Below are positions 43,625-52,540 of a stretch of DNA of 64,000 nt, piece after piece (positions within the stretch are counted from its first letter, which is position 1; each line of letters starts with the position of its first letter). The notes beneath the pieces were generated by a model. The model was not told the origin of the DNA. It searched no databases and was given only the letters and a program-made list of their open reading frames with translations. Source of the stretch: Actinomycetota bacterium (GTDB taxonomy: Bacteria; Actinomycetota; Acidimicrobiia; Actinomarinales; Actinomarinaceae); NCBI GenBank assembly GCA_027729925.1, contig JAQCEB010000003.1, forward strand, positions 10,439 through 74,438, in the 5' to 3' direction. Position numbers and translations under genes: made by a program.

Positions 43625-44373
43625 AATATTTTTAATTCTTTAAGTTTTTCAATAATAAATTTATGTGCTTCACCGTCATCTATTACTTTTTGTCCATTCT
43701 TAGAAGATTCAACTTCTTCTATATCGATAAATTTTAGATTATTTTTAGCTGTTAAATTTAAGTTGTTTAATGGTATTTCTTGAATTGATTTTGATTTTGC
43801 TGCCATTATATCCTTAAAATTTGGATACCTAGGTTCTACGCCGCCTGCAGTGACAGAAATAACACATTTATCTGGCATATCAACTTTTTCTGAACCTTCT
43901 ATAGTTTGTCTAGTTAAAATAACTTTTTCTGAATTTACCTCTACAGCTTTTACATAAGAAATACAATCCAAGTTCAAATATCTTGAAATTTGTTGTGGAA
44001 CTGTTCCGGAATAACCATCTGTTGACTCTGTACCTAAAATAATTAAATCAGCTTCAGATAGTTTAGCTAGTTCACTTAAAACATTAGATGTAGTTAATGA
44101 ATTTGCTCCTGAAAGATTTTCATCGGATACTATCATCGCTTTATCTGCACCCATTTGAAGTGCTTGCTGTACACCTTTTAAAGTACCTTTAGGACCCATA
44201 GATAAAATTGTTACTTCAGCATCAAATTTTTCTTTGAGTTGAAGTGCTAACTCAATACCATATCTATCAGTATCATCCAGAACTTGTTCTTCTGGTCTTT
44301 TTATATGTCCTTTTTCATAAGAAATTTCAATAGCTGGATCAGGAATTTGTTTAGCACAAACAGCAATTTTCAT
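43621..44373 (-). CDS. etfB: Electron transfer flavoprotein beta subunit
   Basis: AMP-binding partner of EtfA. The 250-residue protein has MKIAVCAKQIPDP at the start, LDDTDRYGIELALQLKE, the family signature region LTRQTIEGSEKVDMPDKCVI and VTAGGVEPRYP. Length is normal. It is the first gene of the etfBA pair; its ATG follows a -10 box placed for a leaderless transcript. Confidence 0.95.
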   Translation of the reverse strand: MKIAVCAKQIPDPAIEISYEKGHIKRPEEQVLDDTDRYGIELALQLKEKFDAEVTILSMGPKGTLKGVQQALQMGADKAMIVSDENLSGANSLTTSNVLSELAKLSEADLIILGTESTDGYSGTVPQQISRYLNLDCISYVKAVEVNSEKVILTRQTIEGSEKVDMPDKCVISVTAGGVEPRYPNFKDIMAAKSKSIQEIPLNNLNLTAKNNLKFIDIEEVESSKNGQKVIDDGEAHKFIIEKLKELKIL

Positions 44374-44379
44374 ATTGAT

Positions 44380-44385
44380 ATTGTA
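44380..44385 (-). promoter_or_regulatory. -10 box TACAAT positioned for a leaderless etfB transcript
   Basis: Read on the minus strand, TACAAT ends 7 nt before the etfB ATG (first base 44373), so the predicted first transcribed base is the A of ATG. No ribosome-binding site is present. Confidence 0.5.
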
Positions 44386-44395
44386 ATTTAACTAA

Positions 44396-45220
44396 TTATT
44401 TATCAGTATTTATAGCTATTAAAAATTCTTTCATGAAGCTTTGTAATTTTAATTTTGAATTATTTGCAATCTCAATTACTTCATTATGATCTAGTGGATT
44501 CTTACTTATACCAGCTGCAAGATTTGTGACTAATGAAAATGCTGCAACTTCCATTCCGCAATGTTTAGCAACAATTGCTTCTGGAACAGTTGACATTCCA
44601 ACAAGATCTGCACCAATATTTTTAGCAAACTGTACCTCAGCAGGTGTTTCATAAGAAGGTCCTGTGAACCACGCATAAACTCCAGTTTTAAATTCAAAAG
44701 TATTTTCTGAAACTTTCTTTGCTATATTTAAAAAATATTTTGAATACACTTCTGACATATCTGGAAATCGTGGACCAAATTCTTCTAAATTTTTACCTAT
44801 TAATGGATTGTTGCCAGTGAGGTTTATGTGGTCGTTAATTGCTACTATGTCACCTGGAACATAATTATCTGCTATACCGCCAGCTGCATTTGTTAGAACT
44901 ATTTTTTTAACTCCGAGTAAACTGAAAACTCGAATAGGTAAAACAAGTTCATGAATTGGATACCCTTCGTAATAATGGGCTCTTCCAGATAAAATTCCAG
45001 TTATTTGATTATTGATTTTAACGAATGATAATTTTCCAGAATGACCTTCTATTGATGGTTTGAGAAAATGAGGAACTTCTGAGTAATTTATTTGTGCAAT
45101 ATGATCGTAATTATCCTCAAAACCACTCATACCAGAACCAAGAACGATTAATGACTCTACTTTATTTGAATGTATTATTTTTTCAATATGTGATTTCGCT
45201 TCTAAAATTTTATTTTTCAT
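44396..45220 (-). CDS. punA: Purine nucleoside phosphorylase
   Basis: Splits purine nucleosides with phosphate into base and ribose-1-phosphate. The 274-residue trimeric-type enzyme shows VLGSGMSGFED, GHSGKLSFVKI, GRAHYYEGYPIHE, TNAAGGI, ITGNNPL region INLTGNNPLIGKN, and MSTVPEAIVAKHCGMEV. It follows deoB by 13 nt; a TAATAT box overlapping the deoB stop is placed for its own leaderless start. With upp, deoB and cdd it forms a salvage cluster. Confidence 0.94.
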   Translation of the reverse strand: MKNKILEAKSHIEKIIHSNKVESLIVLGSGMSGFEDNYDHIAQINYSEVPHFLKPSIEGHSGKLSFVKINNQITGILSGRAHYYEGYPIHELVLPIRVFSLLGVKKIVLTNAAGGIADNYVPGDIVAINDHINLTGNNPLIGKNLEEFGPRFPDMSEVYSKYFLNIAKKVSENTFEFKTGVYAWFTGPSYETPAEVQFAKNIGADLVGMSTVPEAIVAKHCGMEVAAFSLVTNLAAGISKNPLDHNEVIEIANNSKLKLQSFMKEFLIAINTDK

Positions 45221-45233
45221 AAATAAATATTAC

Positions 45234-46385
45234 TTAAATATCTTTTAAAAAGCTTTCTCCAGGTAACTGATTTTTTATATTGAAATAATCAGCAATAGTT
45301 TTACCAATATTATAAAAACCGGTCAAGTCACCTAGGTATGTCTTTTTTGAATTTTTTTTGTAAGCAATTAGAGGAACGTATTCTCTTGAATGATCAGTGT
45401 TACCATCAGTTGGATCAGTTCCATGATCTCCTGAAATAATTAATAAATCATCATTTTCTAGGCTCTCAATAATTTTTTTAAGGTATTTATCAATAATTTT
45501 CAAGCCTTCATAATATCCAGATGGATCTTCTCTATGACCATAAAGCATATCTAAATCAACTAAATTTACAAAAATAAACTGATTATCACCATTTTTAATT
45601 TCATTAAACAAGATTTTCAAACCATGCTCATCTCCCTCTGTGTGAATATGATTGGTCAGAAATTCCGTTCCAAATAAATCCATAATTTTACCGATTCCAT
45701 ATGTAGAAAAATTATTTTCATGTAATAATTTTAAAATTGTGTCTCCGGGGGGCTGTATCCCAAAATCTTTTCTGTCATAAGTTCTAGTAAAATTATGTAA
45801 ATTTCCTATAAAAGGTCGGGCGATAACTCTACCTATATTGTATTCATCGCAATACTTTCTTGCGATTGAGCAAATTGCATAAAGATCTTCAATACTACAT
45901 ATTTCATTATGAGCAGCAATTTGAAAAACTGAATCTCCTGATGTATAAAGAATCAAATCTCCAGTTTGTAAGTGGTGTTCACCAAGCTCTTCTAGAATTT
46001 CTGTTCCTGAAGCATGCTTGTTACCAATAAATTTACAATTTGCTTCTTTTTCGATTGTGTCAATTAATTCTGTTGGAAAACCATTTGGGAAAATACCGAA
46101 TTCTTTTTCAGTTACTAAACCTCCAATCTCCCAATGACCAGTAGTAGAATCATTACCTTTTGAGACTTCTGAGAGCCTTCCAACTGTAGAGTTAAAAGTA
46201 TTTTTCATCCCTTTTACATTTGTGATTTTACCAAATCCAAGAAATTCAAATGTTGGTAAATAGATACCGTTATTTGCAATAGCAACATTTCCTAGTGTGT
46301 TTGTACCTAAGTTGTTATATTCTTGAGCATCAGGTGCTTCACCAACACCAAGAGAGTCAATTATTAAAAGTATGCACCTTTTCAT
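45234..46385 (-). CDS. deoB: Phosphopentomutase
   Basis: Converts ribose-1-phosphate to ribose-5-phosphate, linking nucleoside breakdown to the pentose phosphate pathway. The 383-residue alkaline-phosphatase-fold protein has LLIIDSLGVGEAPDAQEYNN, the phosphorylated Thr in GNDSTTGHWEIGGL, and metal ligands in VDLDMLYGHREDPSGY and ISGDHGTDPTDGNTDHSREY. It overlaps upp by one base and precedes punA, the enzyme supplying its substrate. Confidence 0.95.
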   Translation of the reverse strand: MKRCILLIIDSLGVGEAPDAQEYNNLGTNTLGNVAIANNGIYLPTFEFLGFGKITNVKGMKNTFNSTVGRLSEVSKGNDSTTGHWEIGGLVTEKEFGIFPNGFPTELIDTIEKEANCKFIGNKHASGTEILEELGEHHLQTGDLILYTSGDSVFQIAAHNEICSIEDLYAICSIARKYCDEYNIGRVIARPFIGNLHNFTRTYDRKDFGIQPPGDTILKLLHENNFSTYGIGKIMDLFGTEFLTNHIHTEGDEHGLKILFNEIKNGDNQFIFVNLVDLDMLYGHREDPSGYYEGLKIIDKYLKKIIESLENDDLLIISGDHGTDPTDGNTDHSREYVPLIAYKKNSKKTYLGDLTGFYNIGKTIADYFNIKNQLPGESFLKDI

Positions 46386-47005
46386 TAAACGGTACCAAAA
46401 AGTCTATCTCCCATGTCACCAAGTCCTGGGACTATGTACCAATTTTCATTTAATTTTTCATCAATACTTGCAGTAATTAAAGTAATGTCTGGATGTTTTT
46501 CTTTTAATTTATTTATTCCTTCAGGTGCACAAATTACAGTTAATGCAAAAATATTTTTTGGGTGATACTCTTTAACTTTATCTATTGCAAACGATAAAGA
46601 TCCACCTGTAGCTAGCATTGGTTCCAGAATAAATACATTTTTATTTTTAAGTTCAGGTAAGTTTTCATAGTAATACTCAGGATTTGCTGTTTCTTCATTT
46701 CTTTGAACACCAATATAACCAAAAGAGGTATTCGGCAAAAGTTCTTTAATTCCATCAGCTAGGCCTAAACCAGCCCTGAGAACTGCTACTGCAACATTTT
46801 CATTTTCAATTTCATATCCAATTGTTTTAGTTAGCGGTGTTTCAATTTCTATATCTTTTAGAGAGATGTTTTTTGATGCTTCAAGGAAAAGAATATAAGA
46901 TAATTTTGAAGAATAGTTTCTAAATGCTTCAAAGTTAGTATTTTTATTTCTTAAAATTGTTAAATAATGATCTTTAAGAGGATGTGATACTTCAATAACT
47001 TCCAT
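46385..47005 (-). CDS. upp: Uracil phosphoribosyltransferase
   Basis: Salvages uracil to UMP with PRPP. The 206-residue protein has VAVLRAGLGLADGIKELLP, the PRPP loop FILEPMLATGGSLSFAIDKV and the C-terminal uracil-binding YIVPGLGDMGDRLFGT. The PRPP loop starts EPMLATGG, where DPMLATGG is usual. It heads the upp-deoB-punA group. A TAATCT box places the transcript start one base from the ATG. Confidence 0.94.
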   Translation of the reverse strand: MEVIEVSHPLKDHYLTILRNKNTNFEAFRNYSSKLSYILFLEASKNISLKDIEIETPLTKTIGYEIENENVAVAVLRAGLGLADGIKELLPNTSFGYIGVQRNEETANPEYYYENLPELKNKNVFILEPMLATGGSLSFAIDKVKEYHPKNIFALTVICAPEGINKLKEKHPDITLITASIDEKLNENWYIVPGLGDMGDRLFGTV

Positions 47006-47099
47006 CTAAAACAGATTACCAAAACATTATTTCTTTAGTAGTTATTTTTTACAAGAAGTTAATCTAATTTATGTACGTTTTAGATTTTACTTAAACTAA

Positions 47100-47105
47100 T
47101 ATAAT
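47100..47105 (+). promoter_or_regulatory. -10 box TATAAT of the rpsP operon
   Basis: A perfect TATAAT lies 33 nt before the rpsP ATG and would give a leader of about 21 nt containing the AAAGGAT ribosome-binding site. No convincing -35 element is seen at the usual spacing. Confidence 0.5.
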
Positions 47106-47132
47106 GTACTGCAATTTAAATAAAGGATATTA

Positions 47133-47537
47133 ATGTCTGTAAAAATTAGACTGGCACAAAGAGGAAAAAAGAAAACTAGAACCTATAGAGTTGTAGTTGC
47201 AGACTCTCGTTCACCAAGGGATGGAAGATTTATTGAAGATTTAGGGTTTTATGATCCCCATCAAAACCCATCAACAGTTGAAATAGATGTTGATAAAGCT
47301 GTTTCATGGCTAGATAAAGGTGCACAACCTTCTGAAAGAGCACAAAAACTTCTTGAAATTTCTGGAGCATGGGCCCAATGGCGTTCTTCTAAAGGTGAGG
47401 TTGTTTCAATACCTAAACCTCCTGCGGATAAGATTAAAAGTAGTTCTAAAGCTCAAATAAAAAAACAAGAAGCATCTGCTACAAATGAAGAAAACGCAGC
47501 ATCTGATGCTGAAGTTGTTACTAAAGAAGAGGAATAA
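47133..47537 (+). CDS. rpsP: 30S ribosomal protein S16
   Basis: A 134-residue S16: VKIRLAQRGKKKTRTYRVVV, DSRSPRDGRFIEDLGFYDP and a conserved core up to about residue 85. The remaining ~50 residues form a charged, low-complexity tail rich in Lys and Glu, as often seen in actinobacterial S16. The ribosome-binding site is AAAGGAT. The next gene starts right after its stop. Confidence 0.95.
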   Translation: MSVKIRLAQRGKKKTRTYRVVVADSRSPRDGRFIEDLGFYDPHQNPSTVEIDVDKAVSWLDKGAQPSERAQKLLEISGAWAQWRSSKGEVVSIPKPPADKIKSSSKAQIKKQEASATNEENAASDAEVVTKEEE

Positions 47538-47789
47538 ATGTCATCTGAATCTATTGTAAAAAATGTAGTTGAATATATTGTTAGTCAGATTGTTGAAGAC
47601 AAGAAATCTGTAAACGTAACCGTTGCAGCTTCAGATGATGAAAAAGTAACCATAGAAGTAAGAACTTCCTCTGATGATATGGGTAGAGTCATTGGAAAAA
47701 GAGGTAGGGTAGCAAGGGCAATAAGAACTGTAGCTCAAGCTGCTGCAGATGAAGAAGGTCTACAATCTACAGTTGAATTTATTGACTGA
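47538..47789 (+). CDS. khpA: KH-domain RNA-binding protein KhpA
   Basis: An 83-residue single KH-domain protein with the GxxG loop in MGRVIGKRGRVARAIRTV. It binds RNA, usually with KhpB, and in other bacteria affects cell division and translation. The gene abuts rpsP and overlaps rimM, the standard position in this ribosomal operon. Confidence 0.93.
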   Translation: MSSESIVKNVVEYIVSQIVEDKKSVNVTVAASDDEKVTIEVRTSSDDMGRVIGKRGRVARAIRTVAQAAADEEGLQSTVEFID

Positions 47790-48270
47790 AACGTATTTAG
47801 TTGCAAAATTAGGTAAACCTCATTCTTTATATGGGTATCAATATATTAAATTCGATTCATTTTTTAAAAATTTAAATTTAAAAGCTATTGAACTTATTAT
47901 TGATGATGAAATCTATATCGTCGAAGATTTTAAAAAACATTTAAAAGATAGAAATTTAATAAAATTTAATAAAATTAAAAACATAAATGAAGTAGAACTT
48001 TTAAGAAATCATAATGTGTATATCTCGAAAAAATATTGCAATACATTATTAAATAAAGATAAATTACCTTGGCCGGGATATTTTATAAAATCAATAATAA
48101 ATAAAAGCGGACAAAAATTACTTAATTATTCTATTTATAATAATTTAATATTTTGTAGGGTTGAAGGCTTTAATGAATTTGAGATTCCTTATAACAAAGA
48201 TTTTTTCAATTACAAAAATGATATTTTAAGTTTAAATGAAAATAAATTAACTATTAATCCAGCTAAATAA
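47782..48270 (+). CDS. rimM: Divergent 16S rRNA processing protein RimM
   Basis: The start region LVAKLGKPHSLYGYQYIKFD matches the RimM signature (GKPHGLRG). The rest, about 162 residues in all, is divergent but has the expected two-domain length, with a PRC-barrel-like second half around PWPGYFIKSIINKSG. The TTG at 47782 overlaps khpA by 8 nt; no ATG is in a suitable position. In most bacteria trmD and rplS follow directly; here they lie about 6 kb further on. The 3' end overlaps the convergent amidotransferase gene by 24 nt. Function in 30S assembly is inferred from family and position. Confidence 0.8.
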   Translation: MTETYLVAKLGKPHSLYGYQYIKFDSFFKNLNLKAIELIIDDEIYIVEDFKKHLKDRNLIKFNKIKNINEVELLRNHNVYISKKYCNTLLNKDKLPWPGYFIKSIINKSGQKLLNYSIYNNLIFCRVEGFNEFEIPYNKDFFNYKNDILSLNENKLTINPAK

Positions 48271-48951
48271 CTTAATACTAATTTCATCTTCCGTCATATT
48301 TTCTGGATGCCATTGCACCCCAATAGCATCCCATGATGTAGTGCTTTCTATACCTTCAATAATCTCATCAGGAGCTTTTGCATTAATTTTTAAATCTTTA
48401 CCTAATTTATTAATTGCTTGATGGTGAATTGAATTTACACCAAAAATTGTTTTATTCAGTATATTGAAAAGTTTTGAATTTTTATCTACTTCAACATTAT
48501 GAATATGAGATCTTGCATATTCAAATGGACGATCATGCTTAATAGTATTAAATCCTGCATCTGAAATATCTTGATATAAGGAACCGCCTTTATATACATT
48601 TAACAATTGATTTCCTCTACAAATTGCTAAAGTTTTTATATTATTTTGTTCTGCAGATTTTAGAAGTTGTAATTCAGTATTATCTCTATCTGTTGAAATT
48701 CTAATTGTTTTATCAGATTTTTTTTCTCCATAATTAATTGGGTCAATGTCACCACCACCTGAAATAATTAATGCATCAAAACCTTTTAAATTTATTTCGT
48801 TTAAATTTTTTTGAGGTCCTAATACAACTGCTGTATTTCCAAACTTATTGCAGAGCTCAACAAAATCTATGTTTATAACAACACATGGTATGTTCCCAGG
48901 AGCCATATCAACATCTTTAACTCCTGTAGATATAGCTATTAATTTATTCAT
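48247..48951 (-). CDS. Class I glutamine amidotransferase, gamma-glutamyl-GABA hydrolase (PuuD)-like
   Basis: A 234-residue peptidase C26 enzyme: ALIISGGGDIDPINYGE (oxyanion region), nucleophile in LAICRGNQLLNVYKGGSLYQ (C111), and VQWHPEN with His215 and Glu217 completing the triad. Such enzymes release GABA or free glutamate from gamma-glutamyl compounds. The ATG at 48951 overlaps the RidA gene by 8 nt. A GABA-type aminotransferase lies at 24131 but not in the same operon. The exact substrate is unknown. Confidence 0.85.
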   Translation of the reverse strand: MNKLIAISTGVKDVDMAPGNIPCVVINIDFVELCNKFGNTAVVLGPQKNLNEINLKGFDALIISGGGDIDPINYGEKKSDKTIRISTDRDNTELQLLKSAEQNNIKTLAICRGNQLLNVYKGGSLYQDISDAGFNTIKHDRPFEYARSHIHNVEVDKNSKLFNILNKTIFGVNSIHHQAINKLGKDLKINAKAPDEIIEGIESTTSWDAIGVQWHPENMTEDEISIKLFSWINS

Positions 48952-49357
48952 GTAAAAATATACATTGGACTTCAACACAAACATTTAATGGTAAACTTTG
49001 AACACCCACTGCAGATCTAGTTGCTTTTTCAGTAAAGTATTCCGAAAGTTTATCAGTAAACCCATTTAAAACTTTAGCATGGTCTTTAAAATCAAAATCA
49101 GAGTTTATAAAACCAACAACATTTAAAGGTTGTAATTTTTCAATTTCAAAATTTTTGCTAAGAGTTGCTATTGTTAATTCAGCACAGTATGAAGAGGCTT
49201 TGTAGCCATCTTCTACATTTACTTGTGATGGAATTTTTCCATAAAAGTTATTTTCTCCAACAGGTATGTGACCTGAAGTAAAGATTAAATTTTCAGCTTT
49301 TTTGAAAGTAACATAATTTCCAATGGCTTCCGGTGCTTTTGGTAGATTACTATTCAT
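48944..49357 (-). CDS. RidA/YjgF-family imine deaminase
   Basis: A 137-residue RidA-family protein: GNYVTFKKAENLIFTSGHIP, VNVEDGYKASSYCAELTIAT, then TRSAVGVQSLPLNVCVEVQ with the conserved RxxxGVxxLP segment that binds the substrate carboxylate. It belongs to the longer, RutC-like/YjgH-like variety. Family members hydrolyse reactive enamines from PLP enzymes. The gene overlaps the gap stop codon by one base and the PuuD-like gene by 8 nt. Confidence 0.85.
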   Translation of the reverse strand: MNSNLPKAPEAIGNYVTFKKAENLIFTSGHIPVGENNFYGKIPSQVNVEDGYKASSYCAELTIATLSKNFEIEKLQPLNVVGFINSDFDFKDHAKVLNGFTDKLSEYFTEKATRSAVGVQSLPLNVCVEVQCIFLHE

Positions 49358-50352
49358 TATGAAAGTTCACTTATTAGATCCACGACTCTGTTTGAATAAC
49401 CCCATTCGTTGTCATACCAACAAACCACTTTTACGTGATTTTTATCAATAATTTGTGTCGAACTAGCATCATATATGCTGGAGTGTGGATTCTGCAATAT
49501 ATCAGTTGAAACAAGAGGTACCTCAGAATATTCAAGAATTCCTTTAAGTGTTGTTTCAGAAGCTTCTTTAACTGCTTTATTTACTTCTTCTATTGTTACA
49601 TTTTTTTCTAACTCAACAACTAAATCTACAACACTACCATCGGGTACTGGAACACGCATTGCCATTCCATCTAATTTTCCTTTTAGTTTAGGAAGGACCA
49701 TACCTACTGCTTTAGCAGCTCCAGTAGAGGTAGGTATAATGTTTTGTGTAGCACTTCTGCCTCTTCTGAAATCACTATGAGTACCTTCTGCTAAAGCCTG
49801 GTCATTAGTGTAAGCATGAACTGTTGTCATGAGTCCTGATTTAATACCAAAATTATCATCAAGAACTTTAGCAATTGGAGCTAAACAGTTAGTAGTACAA
49901 GATGCATTTGAAATAACTTTATGTTCTGGTTTTAAATCTTCATTATTTACACCAAGAACTATAGTTGCGTCAATGTCATCTTTTGGAGGCACTGTTAATA
50001 TAACTTTTTTTGCTCCAGCTAAAATATGTTTTTGAAGAGAAGCATTATCTCTAAATATTCCTGTTGATTCAATAACAACATCTATATTTAATTCTTTCCA
50101 AGGTAATTGACTAGGATCTTTAATTGAAGTTAATTTAATCTTTCTTTCATCAACAATTAAAATGTCACCTTCAACAGAAACGTTATTAGATAATATCCCC
50201 ATTACAGAGTCATGTTTTAATAGATAAGCAAGATTTGGGTAGTCACCTAAATCATTGATAGCTACAACATTTATATCAGAATTAGACTCAACTATGATTC
50301 TAAGAATAGACCTACCAATTCTTCCAAATCCATTTATAGCTATATTTGTCAT
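49357..50352 (-). CDS. gap: Glyceraldehyde-3-phosphate dehydrogenase
   Basis: Catalyses the oxidative phosphorylation step of glycolysis with NAD+. The 331-residue protein has NGFGRIGRSILRI, the active site SNASCTTNCLAPI with C152, TTVHAYTNDQ with H179, and the substrate-binding RRGRSATQNIIPTSTGAAKA. All catalytic residues are intact. It follows a degenerate paralogue with a 4-nt ATGA overlap, so both are made from one mRNA. Confidence 0.95.
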   Translation of the reverse strand: MTNIAINGFGRIGRSILRIIVESNSDINVVAINDLGDYPNLAYLLKHDSVMGILSNNVSVEGDILIVDERKIKLTSIKDPSQLPWKELNIDVVIESTGIFRDNASLQKHILAGAKKVILTVPPKDDIDATIVLGVNNEDLKPEHKVISNASCTTNCLAPIAKVLDDNFGIKSGLMTTVHAYTNDQALAEGTHSDFRRGRSATQNIIPTSTGAAKAVGMVLPKLKGKLDGMAMRVPVPDGSVVDLVVELEKNVTIEEVNKAVKEASETTLKGILEYSEVPLVSTDILQNPHSSIYDASSTQIIDKNHVKVVCWYDNEWGYSNRVVDLISELS

Positions 50353-51356
50353 TTATTCTCCAAATTTAATTTATTAATAGTGTCAATAATTCTTGCTGAA
50401 TAACCCCAACCATTGTCAAACCAGATTATTAATTTAATTTTTTTATTCTTAATACTCATTGTGGACAATCCATCTACTAGTCCAGAAAGGGAACTTTTTA
50501 CAACATCTGAGGACACAATTGGATCATACGTAATTCCAATAATATTTTTAAGAGAATTAATTGAAAATTCTTGTATTAGATTATTAATTTCATCAATGGT
50601 GGATTCTTTTTCAATATCAATTGTTAAATCAACAGTACTACCATCCGGAATTGGTACAGTCATAGAAGATGAAGCAACTTTGTTCTTTAAAAAAGGTAAG
50701 ACAGTCTCTATAACCTCCGATGATTTTGTAATTGAAGGTATTATATTTTCGCCAGCAGCTCTGTTTAATCTTAAACCTTCTCCAGCTACGTCAGCTAGTC
50801 TGTTTGAATTTGAGTATCCATGAACAGTAGTTAAAAATGCTCTCTCTATACCTACTGCTTTATTTAATTCAAACAAAATTGGGCAAACTGCATTAGCTGT
50901 ATTTGAACCTAATGAGATTACATCATTATTAAAATCAATATTTTCATCATTTGCACCTGGTATATAAATAGGAAACTCATTTAAGTTAGATGGGGTAGAT
51001 GCAACGATTACTTTTTTGCACCCTTTAGAAATGTGAAGATCAACTTCTTCTTTAGTTTGAGATTTACCTGTAGCGAGAACAAGAACGTCAACATCAAGAG
51101 AACTCCAATTTGATTCATCAGCATTTTTCCAATTGTTAAATAAAATTTCGGTACCATCAATTGAAATTCCATTTTCAGTTTCTAAAACTTCTTTACCAAA
51201 TCTTCCATAGATAGAGTCATATTTTAAAAGATAAACTAAATTTGCTTTATCAGCAGTATCGGATATTGAAATTATTTGTATATCGTCCCTGTCTATGGTT
51301 TGACGCAATACGTCTCTTCCGATTCTTCCGAAACCAGCCAACGAGACTCTAATCAT
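50349..51356 (-). CDS. GAPDH paralogue lacking the catalytic cysteine
   Basis: A 335-residue protein with the full GAPDH architecture: LAGFGRIGRDVLRQTIDRDD at the start, AYLL-equivalent VYLLKYDSIYGRFG, TTVHGYSNSNRLADV with H179 and a C-terminal NGWGYSARIIDTINKL. The active-site SCTTN is SNTAN, so the nucleophile is Asn152, and the usual acylation chemistry is impossible. RRGRSATQNIIPTST is reduced to LNRAAGENIIPSITKSSEV. The NAD-binding fold looks preserved. The ATG at 51356 has a strong GGAAAGG ribosome-binding site; an upstream frame extension to 51416 is unlikely. Probably a regulatory partner or a mixed-tetramer subunit of the active Gap encoded next. Confidence 0.88.
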   Translation of the reverse strand: MIRVSLAGFGRIGRDVLRQTIDRDDIQIISISDTADKANLVYLLKYDSIYGRFGKEVLETENGISIDGTEILFNNWKNADESNWSSLDVDVLVLATGKSQTKEEVDLHISKGCKKVIVASTPSNLNEFPIYIPGANDENIDFNNDVISLGSNTANAVCPILFELNKAVGIERAFLTTVHGYSNSNRLADVAGEGLRLNRAAGENIIPSITKSSEVIETVLPFLKNKVASSSMTVPIPDGSTVDLTIDIEKESTIDEINNLIQEFSINSLKNIIGITYDPIVSSDVVKSSLSGLVDGLSTMSIKNKKIKLIIWFDNGWGYSARIIDTINKLNLENK

Positions 51357-51424
51357 GTTACCTTTCCTATAAAAGTGATTTATTGTTGTACAATCAGTAA
51401 TAATATAGCTGAACAACTATTTAT

Positions 51425-52540
51425 ATGATGTCATTATACAAAAATATCGAAAATTCAATATTTGGGGGTGAACCCACATCTGAATTATTGGAAAAAGCTT
51501 TCGAAAAAAAAACTTCTTTTTTTGGTAATAAGATTACTTACAGCCCAAAAGTTTTCATACCACTGACAACAATGTGTAGAGATAAATGTTCATATTGTAC
51601 ATTTGTTAAATCACCTTCCGAAGGTGGAACTTATTTAAATGAAGATGATGTGAGATCTATTGCAGCTGCGGGTGAAAAAGCAGGGTGCTATGAAGCATTG
51701 TTTACACTAGGTGATAAACCTGAAGAACGTTGGGGCTTTGCAAGAACTCAATTAAATAACTACGGTTTTGATTCGACACATGAATATCTTGTTCATTCTA
51801 TGAAATTAGTAAATTCAAATTTTCAACTATTTCCCCATGCTAATCCAGGACTCATGAGTGCTGAGGAAATTATAGATTTTAAAAAAGTTTCACCCTCTGG
51901 CGGAATTATGATTGAGAGCTTCTCTAAAAATTTATTTACAAAAGGGATGCCACATTTTGCAACTACTACAAAGTCTCCTGATTTACGTATTTCGACATTA
52001 GAAAATGCTAAAGAAAATAAATATCCTATGACTACTGGTCTTCTTCTTGGGTTAACTACTACAAAAGATGAGTTGATTGAAGATATTACTAAGTTGATAC
52101 ATTTGATTGAAAATAACTTTACAATTCAAGAAATAATACTTCAAAATTTTAGGGCTAAAGTCAACACTCAAATGAAATTTAACGCAGAAATTACCAACGA
52201 TTTGTTTTTAAGGATTATTGCAACAACAAGAATTTATGCACCTAAACATATTTCCTTACAAGTACCGCCAAATTTATCTCCTGATATAAATAAGTATCTA
52301 AAAAGTGGAATTAATGATCTAGGTGGGATTTCTCCATTAACAATAGATTGGGTAAACCCAGATCATTTATGGCCAAATATTGAAAATTTGAATGAATCAG
52401 TTAACTCTACAGATCAAAAATTAACTAAAAGACTTCCTGTATATCCTGAATTTATTAAAAAAGATTGGATTAATGAAGAAATATTTGAAAAAATTAATAA
52501 TATTATTGATACAGATGGGTATCCGTTAATTAATGAATAA
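51425..52540 (+). CDS. cofG: 7,8-didemethyl-8-hydroxy-5-deazariboflavin synthase, CofG subunit
   Basis: Radical SAM enzyme for the deazaflavin ring of F420. The 371-residue protein has the cluster motif TMCRDKCSYCTF (CxxxCxxC), SAM region ALFTLGDKPEERWGFA, and later NDLGGISPLTIDWVNPDHLW. In mycobacteria this is the N-terminal half of FbiC. Here it is a separate gene overlapping cofH by 8 nt. It is divergent from the GAPDH paralogue. Confidence 0.93.
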   Translation: MMSLYKNIENSIFGGEPTSELLEKAFEKKTSFFGNKITYSPKVFIPLTTMCRDKCSYCTFVKSPSEGGTYLNEDDVRSIAAAGEKAGCYEALFTLGDKPEERWGFARTQLNNYGFDSTHEYLVHSMKLVNSNFQLFPHANPGLMSAEEIIDFKKVSPSGGIMIESFSKNLFTKGMPHFATTTKSPDLRISTLENAKENKYPMTTGLLLGLTTTKDELIEDITKLIHLIENNFTIQEIILQNFRAKVNTQMKFNAEITNDLFLRIIATTRIYAPKHISLQVPPNLSPDINKYLKSGINDLGGISPLTIDWVNPDHLWPNIENLNESVNSTDQKLTKRLPVYPEFIKKDWINEEIFEKINNIIDTDGYPLINE

